Source of the DNA: Photobacterium profundum SS9 | GTDB taxonomy: Bacteria > Pseudomonadota > Gammaproteobacteria > Enterobacterales > Vibrionaceae | Reading direction: 5' to 3' | Length of the DNA stretch: 64,000 nt | Assembly: GCF_000196255.1 (NCBI RefSeq) | Contig: NC_006370.1 | Location: 526,187 to 590,186, forward strand | Shown: one piece after another, positions 59,609-64,000 of the stretch | Layout of the letters: the number at the start of each line of letters is the position of its first letter | Numbering within the stretch: position 1 is the first letter of the stretch | Notes under the pieces: model-generated | Database searches by the model: none | The model's input: the letters and a program-made list of their open reading frames with translations, nothing else | What the model was told of the DNA's origin: nothing | Translations under genes and position numbers: made by a program

Positions 59609-60255
59609 TGATACATCCTTCCAGTTTCAACAAGCCCTTATCCAAAGGCTTGGTTATCCCTAATTTTATAATCACATTCTCAATGAGCTTTATATTGGAC
59701 GTCTTGTCCAGCACCGTTGAGTTGCGTGTTTGCTGTGGGATGAAGTTCTTACTTTCAATAGCAAACTAAATGTTGGAGTATTTTCATTCTGGTATGTGAA
59801 AACACTGCAATCTTTCTGATTTAGCAACATAAATCACTATTAGAATAGCTGATCACATCACATATGTTGTGCATAAATTGCACACAAGTGTAACTATCCT
59901 ACAGTTTTGATACTTTAATTACCAACAAAAAATAACACCCAAAGAGCATAAATTATTTCATTTAGTGCATTTATAATTCGCTAATGTGCGTGTTTATTCG
60001 ATAATGCTTATCATTGTGAATATCTTGCTCAATGATGTTGATCGCGGTGTTTAGAACATAAGACTTTAGTCGGAGAGGGCGGCGCACTTTTTGTCGTTTT
60101 TTATCAACAAAGGGATAATGACGTGCTAGCTAACTTGAGTTATACGTTTTTTCTTGTTTTGGCACAAATTCCCTTTTGAGGCTTAATGTTAATCTGCGCC
60201 GCCGTAAACAGGTTTATCTTTCTTATTGGAACGATAATAAACGCTAGGTGAAATG
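59609..60255. promoter_or_regulatory. Divergent control region between gltB and yhcC
   Basis: An AT-rich region without genes. TGTGCA-TAAAT-TGCACA (59868-59884) is a perfect palindrome about 260 bp before gltB. Its half-sites are not the arrangement of NtrC sites, and the spacing is one base off for CRP. GATAATGCTTATCATT near 60001 resembles a Fur-box-like or general palindromic A/T motif. Promoter positions could not be fixed. Confidence 0.5.
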
Positions 60256-61200
60256 ATGCAGCTGCACGAATTAGTCAATACCTTTGGGCAAGATTTACAA
60301 CGACGTTATGGAGAGAAAGTACATAAACTGTCTTTGCATGGTGGTTTTAGTTGTCCAAATCGTGATGGCACGATTGGGCGAGGAGGGTGTACCTTCTGTA
60401 ATGTCGCTTCTTTTGCTGATGAGCAAGCACAGTATTTACCTATTCGTCAGCAGTTGGCGCAACGTGCAGTCAAAACCGATCGTGCTAACCGTTATTTAGC
60501 GTATTTTCAGGCGTACACCAATACTTACGCTGAAGTGCAGTTGTTGAAAAACATGTATGAAGAAGCGCTACAAGCTGCCAATATCGTCGGATTGTGCGTG
60601 GGTACGCGCCCAGACTGTGTGCCAGATGCAGTGCTGGAGTTACTGGCGAGTTATTGCGAGCAGGGCTATGAAATTTGGCTTGAACTTGGGTTACAAACCG
60701 CGAACGATAAGACATTAAAGCGTATTAATCGAGGCCATGATTTTGCGTGTTATGAGAAAATAACGAAACGTGCCCGTGCAATGGGTATTAAAGTGTGTAC
60801 CCATCTTATTGTTGGTTTGCCGGGTGATACCAAAGAAGACAATTTAGAGACACTGAAACGTACTATTGCTGTGGGTACTGATGGGATCAAGTTGCATCCG
60901 CTCCATATTGTCGAAGGCAGTATTATGGCGAAAGCGTGGAAGGCAGATCGCCTCGAAGCGTTGAGTTTAGAAACATATACTGAAATTGCCGCTGAAATGA
61001 TCCGCCTTACGCCACCAGAAGTGGTTTTTCATCGCGTATCAGCCAGCGCCCGTCGTCCTACGTTACTGGCTCCTACTTGGTGTGAAAATCGTTGGTTAGC
61101 CATGATTGATATTGGTAAGTACCTTGATCAACATGGTGCGCAAGGATCTGCATTAGATAATTCATTTATTTATCAGCCTATATTGCCTAAAAAATCATAA
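60256..61200 (+). CDS. yhcC: YhcC-family radical SAM protein
   Basis: A 314-residue radical SAM protein of the TIGR01212 family. The SCPNRDGTIGRGGCTFC segment (near 30-47) holds the three cluster cysteines in the family's atypical spacing, and HLIVGLPGDTKEDN (near 180) is also conserved. The reaction is not established to my knowledge. The second ATG (60256) is taken over 60253 because of the distance to AGG at 60246 and the E. coli N-terminus MQL. The neighbourhood gltB, yhcC, arcB is conserved with E. coli, here with a GGDEF gene between yhcC and arcB. Confidence 0.9.
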   Translation: MQLHELVNTFGQDLQRRYGEKVHKLSLHGGFSCPNRDGTIGRGGCTFCNVASFADEQAQYLPIRQQLAQRAVKTDRANRYLAYFQAYTNTYAEVQLLKNMYEEALQAANIVGLCVGTRPDCVPDAVLELLASYCEQGYEIWLELGLQTANDKTLKRINRGHDFACYEKITKRARAMGIKVCTHLIVGLPGDTKEDNLETLKRTIAVGTDGIKLHPLHIVEGSIMAKAWKADRLEALSLETYTEIAAEMIRLTPPEVVFHRVSASARRPTLLAPTWCENRWLAMIDIGKYLDQHGAQGSALDNSFIYQPILPKKS

Positions 61201-61318
61201 CTTATGATAGATTATTGATAGTTCAAGTAATTAATAATCATGCATATTCGACTTTACTGCTTGAACATTAACTTTCCCCTGAATGTGTTTGGCCGTATTT
61301 TTCTGATGTGGATGTTCG

Positions 61319-63145
61319 ATGAATTACCGTAGTAAGTTTATTCTTCTTATTCTATTGTTTAGCCCATCTGCTTGTTGGGCTTTAATCTCTTCTGCTGACT
61401 TCGATAGTCCGATTCTGATGTTTACATCAGTGGTCTTAGCTATTTCTATTGGCAGTGCTTTTTTAGCGCTGATTTTTCATAATATTCGGTTATCTTCATT
61501 TAAAAAAATCCAAGCTAATCTTAATTATTTGCCAGTAGGGGCCGTTATTGTAAGTGGCTGTGATGGCTCATTACTTTATGCCAATAAAGCGTGCCGTGAA
61601 TTAATAGGGGTTAGAAAAGTCGGTAGTAATTATATCTATCCAGATAATATCGAGCCCCAAATGCTATATGACTTTTTACGTCCTCATAGTAATGAAACAG
61701 GTTTTAGAGATTGGGGTAAAGAGCTGATATTGTCAGACCGTTTAGGTATGAAGTTAAAAATATCAGGTCAACGTATTCGTTTTAAACGTAAAATGGCATG
61801 GTTACTGTATTTATATGAACCGCAACAGCACAATGTTGTGCAAAGTAAAATTGAGCAAGAACAACGCGTATTCCAAAGTGTTTTAAACTCCCTGTCTGAA
61901 TTAGTATATTTTCAAGATAATGCCGACCGAATGATTGGAACCAATAAAGCCTTCGATCGTTTTTGGCGAGGTAGGCTCAATGACGGCTTGATTGATAGCG
62001 AAGAAGCCTCGCTTTCTAGTAACAATTCAACGCATACCTGGACGACATCACCAGAAGGTTGTAGCCGATTATTAGAAACCAATAAAACGTTATTGATTGG
62101 TGATAATGGTGAGGTTATTGGCACGCTTGGGATCAGTCATGACGTAACTGATTGGCATGAAATGCAAGAAAGTCTTAAGACTGAAATTGAAAAGCGTGAA
62201 GTGACAGAGCAGACATTAGCGCAACGTAATAATTTATTGGATACGATTTTAAGCGCGAGCCAAGACCCTATTGGATTGTTTAATCAGCATTGGGTTTATG
62301 TTGGTTGTAATGAGTCGTTTGCCCATTCGTTAGGGTACACCACAGAAACCTTACTGGGAAAAGTCGTTTCGGATGTACTTGACCCTGATAAGTGGGAGCT
62401 TTGTCGTCCAATAGATGAAGAAGTTATGGCAAAAGGCATTACCAGTAAAACAGAAGATTACGTCATTCTTGAAGACGGCACCCCTATTTGGTACGAAGTG
62501 GCAAAATCGCCTTATCGAGATCCAACCAATAACTCCGTTGGCGTATTGGTTATGGCGCGTGATGTAACAGAACGCAAAGCGACTGAACAGCAATTAGCTG
62601 ATGCGATTATGGACTTACAAGAATTGAGCTTCATCGATAGTTTAACCAAAGTTGCTAATCGACGAAGTTTTGATGAACAATTACGTAAGCTGTGGCATGG
62701 TCATGTTCGAGAGCAACAGCCTCTCACCCTCATTTTATGTGATATCGATTATTTTAAAGCCTTTAACGATAACTACGGGCATCAACAAGGTGATATCGCA
62801 TTGCAAGAAGTCGCGAAAGTGCTTCGTAACGTGGTACAGCGAGGTACCGATGAAGTGGCACGTTATGGTGGTGAAGAGTTTGCTTTTTTATTACCGAATA
62901 CTGATTTAAAAGGGGGCGAGATCGTCGCAGCGAATATTCATCAAGAATTAGCCACCAAAGGCCTAACGCACGGCTATTCTAACGTTGCCAATACACTAAC
63001 AGTAAGCTTAGGCATTGCGTCGGTTATCCCTTTACCATCTCAAGATTATGGCGATTTAGTCGGCATGGCGGATGTGGCACTGTATAAAGCCAAAGCCGCA
63101 GGACGAAATTGTTCAATGTCGATATCTGACAACGATGATTTTTAA
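61319..63145 (+). CDS. PAS-GGDEF diguanylate cyclase, membrane anchored
   Basis: A 608-residue signalling enzyme predicted to make cyclic di-GMP. Two hydrophobic helices lie at residues 5-22 (signal-like) and 31-53. PAS-type regions follow at about 58-170, 175-285 (with ISHDVTDWHEM) and 300-425 (ending VMARDVTERKATEQQ), then GGDEF at about 435-600. The active site reads GGEEF (517-521), which is competent. An inhibitory RxxD site (RGTD, 508-511) lies five residues before it, so product inhibition is expected. The ligand sensed by the PAS domains is unknown. It sits between yhcC and arcB, as a GGDEF gene does in V. cholerae. Confidence 0.9.
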   Translation: MNYRSKFILLILLFSPSACWALISSADFDSPILMFTSVVLAISIGSAFLALIFHNIRLSSFKKIQANLNYLPVGAVIVSGCDGSLLYANKACRELIGVRKVGSNYIYPDNIEPQMLYDFLRPHSNETGFRDWGKELILSDRLGMKLKISGQRIRFKRKMAWLLYLYEPQQHNVVQSKIEQEQRVFQSVLNSLSELVYFQDNADRMIGTNKAFDRFWRGRLNDGLIDSEEASLSSNNSTHTWTTSPEGCSRLLETNKTLLIGDNGEVIGTLGISHDVTDWHEMQESLKTEIEKREVTEQTLAQRNNLLDTILSASQDPIGLFNQHWVYVGCNESFAHSLGYTTETLLGKVVSDVLDPDKWELCRPIDEEVMAKGITSKTEDYVILEDGTPIWYEVAKSPYRDPTNNSVGVLVMARDVTERKATEQQLADAIMDLQELSFIDSLTKVANRRSFDEQLRKLWHGHVREQQPLTLILCDIDYFKAFNDNYGHQQGDIALQEVAKVLRNVVQRGTDEVARYGGEEFAFLLPNTDLKGGEIVAANIHQELATKGLTHGYSNVANTLTVSLGIASVIPLPSQDYGDLVGMADVALYKAKAAGRNCSMSISDNDDF

Positions 63146-63166
63146 TCGTGCCAGTAAACCCTAATG

Positions 63167-63189
63167 AGCCTGCGAGAGCAGGTTTTTTT
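63167..63189 (+). terminator. Terminator of the GGDEF gene
   Basis: CCTGC-GAGA-GCAGG followed by seven T lies 22 bp after the stop. Confidence 0.88.
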
Positions 63190-63294
63190 ATGCGTTAAAT
63201 ATAACATTCGAGCATAACTGTGGTACTTATCCTTTGGTTCTGTCACCGCACAAGATATTATTAAATGAAGCACTTCTAGGTTGTGGGTTAAATC

Positions 63295-64000
63295 ATGAAA
63301 CAAATCAAAGTCCTGGCTCAGTTCTATGTCGACTTGTTAGTCAAGTTAGGCATAGTGCGATTCAGCTTATTATTAGCATTGGCGCTTGTGGCGTTGGCTG
63401 TTGTTGTTCAAATAGGGGTGACTCTCGTACTACAAGGTGAAGTGCATAACATCGATATTGTGCGTTCGGTATTCTTTGGTCTATTGATCACACCTTGGGC
63501 CGTTTACTTTTTATCGGTGGTCGTTGATCAGTTGGAAGATTCTCGCCAGCGCTTATCTAAGTTGGTCAGTAAATTAGAAGAAATGCGCTCTCGCGACATG
63601 CAGTTAAATACACAGCTTCAAATGAATATCACGCAACTTAATCAAGAGATTGAAGAGCGAGAAAAAGCGGAAGAAGCCCGTGAAATAGCCATGCATGATT
63701 TAGAAAATGAAGTCTATCAGCGTGAAAATGCGCAGTTAGAACTTGCAGAGCAAAGCGCATTACTCAAATCGTTCTTAGATGCATCTCCGGATCTTATTTA
63801 CTACCGTAATGAGAAAGGTGAGTTCTCTGGTTGTAACCGAGCAATGGCAGAGCTCACGGGGAAAACTGAAAAAGGATTAGTCGGGTTAACCCCATGGGAT
63901 GTATATAGCGAAGAAGCAGCGATAAAAATTGTTGAAACGGATGAGCAAGTTTTTCAGAAAAATGTATCGCTGACTTACGAACAATGGTTGGAATATCCCG
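63295..64000 (+). CDS. arcB: Aerobic respiration control sensor kinase ArcB (5' part)
   Basis: The first 235 residues of a hybrid sensor kinase that runs off the window. Two membrane helices (about 22-43 and 56-76) are separated by a very short periplasmic loop, as in ArcB. A long coiled coil follows (about 78-152, with KLVSKLEEMRSRDMQLNTQ), then the start of a PAS domain (SFLDASPDLIYYRNEKGEFSGCNRAMAELTGK). ArcB senses the quinone pool and phosphorylates ArcA. The start MKQIKVLAQFYVDLLVKLG matches the family. The kinase, receiver and Hpt domains lie outside the window. Confidence 0.93.
   Translation, partial: MKQIKVLAQFYVDLLVKLGIVRFSLLLALALVALAVVVQIGVTLVLQGEVHNIDIVRSVFFGLLITPWAVYFLSVVVDQLEDSRQRLSKLVSKLEEMRSRDMQLNTQLQMNITQLNQEIEEREKAEEAREIAMHDLENEVYQRENAQLELAEQSALLKSFLDASPDLIYYRNEKGEFSGCNRAMAELTGKTEKGLVGLTPWDVYSEEAAIKIVETDEQVFQKNVSLTYEQWLEYP

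Noticed and set aside
59868..59884. CRP or NtrC site in the gltB upstream region
   Set aside because: The spacer is one base too short for CRP (5 rather than 6 between TGTGC-A type arms) or the half-sites are in the wrong order for NtrC; kept only as an unidentified palindrome.

Overview
The window comes from a marine gamma-proteobacterium of the Vibrionaceae, most likely a Photobacterium close to P. profundum. The grounds are the 16S sequence, the rRNA spacer with tRNA-Glu, tRNA-Lys and tRNA-Val, and gene orders typical of the family: a chitin cluster ending in chiS, rsmC-hemL-clcA-erpA-tyrS, and tandem gltBD next to yhcC and arcB. This is recognition from memory; no database search was run.

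Layout. Positions 1-2140 hold a ChbG-type deacetylase gene and a LacI-family regulator gene broken by frameshifts. Next come a DUF533 membrane protein gene and a complete rRNA operon (about 2970-8981: 16S, Glu, Lys and Val tRNAs, 23S, 5S, tRNA-Asp, terminator). A wrecked second copy of tRNA-Asp plus terminator and a small membrane protein gene follow. Positions 9845-15245 are a nest of insertion sequences: an old IS3-family element whose transposase gene is split by an IS4-family element (clean 10-bp target duplication), an IS630-family element, an IS630-type end fragment and an IS110/IS1111-family element. The long non-coding end of the IS110 element carries guide-like segments that match both flanks of its own insertion site.

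Positions 15360-33990 are the chitin-disaccharide utilisation cluster, all on the minus strand: binding protein, two permeases, two ATPases, GH9 glucosaminidase, amino-sugar kinase, GH20 hexosaminidase, GH94 chitobiose phosphorylase and phosphohexomutase. The hybrid sensor kinase ChiS is encoded just upstream. Together these genes import (GlcNAc)2 and related oligomers, split them by phosphorolysis or hydrolysis and pass the sugars to amino-sugar phosphates. The binding protein also controls ChiS in Vibrio.

Positions 34260-47100 are housekeeping genes: rsmC, an AI-2E-type exporter, an unlisted 33-residue cysteine-containing membrane microprotein, hemL, clcA, erpA, an M23 peptidase gene, tyrS, dedA, a TRIC-family channel gene, and a tightly coupled mtnN-cbiB-btuF operon. 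Positions 47191-59608 carry two complete and clearly different glutamate synthase operons in tandem, each with its own terminator and upstream region. The window closes with yhcC, a PAS-GGDEF diguanylate cyclase gene and the 5' part of arcB, cut by the window edge.

The strongest unusual observation is the guide/target match of the IS110 element. Other points for a second look are the repeats and CRP-like site before the chitin operon, the hairpin between the binding protein and permease genes, the microprotein, and the wrecked tRNA-Asp copy.
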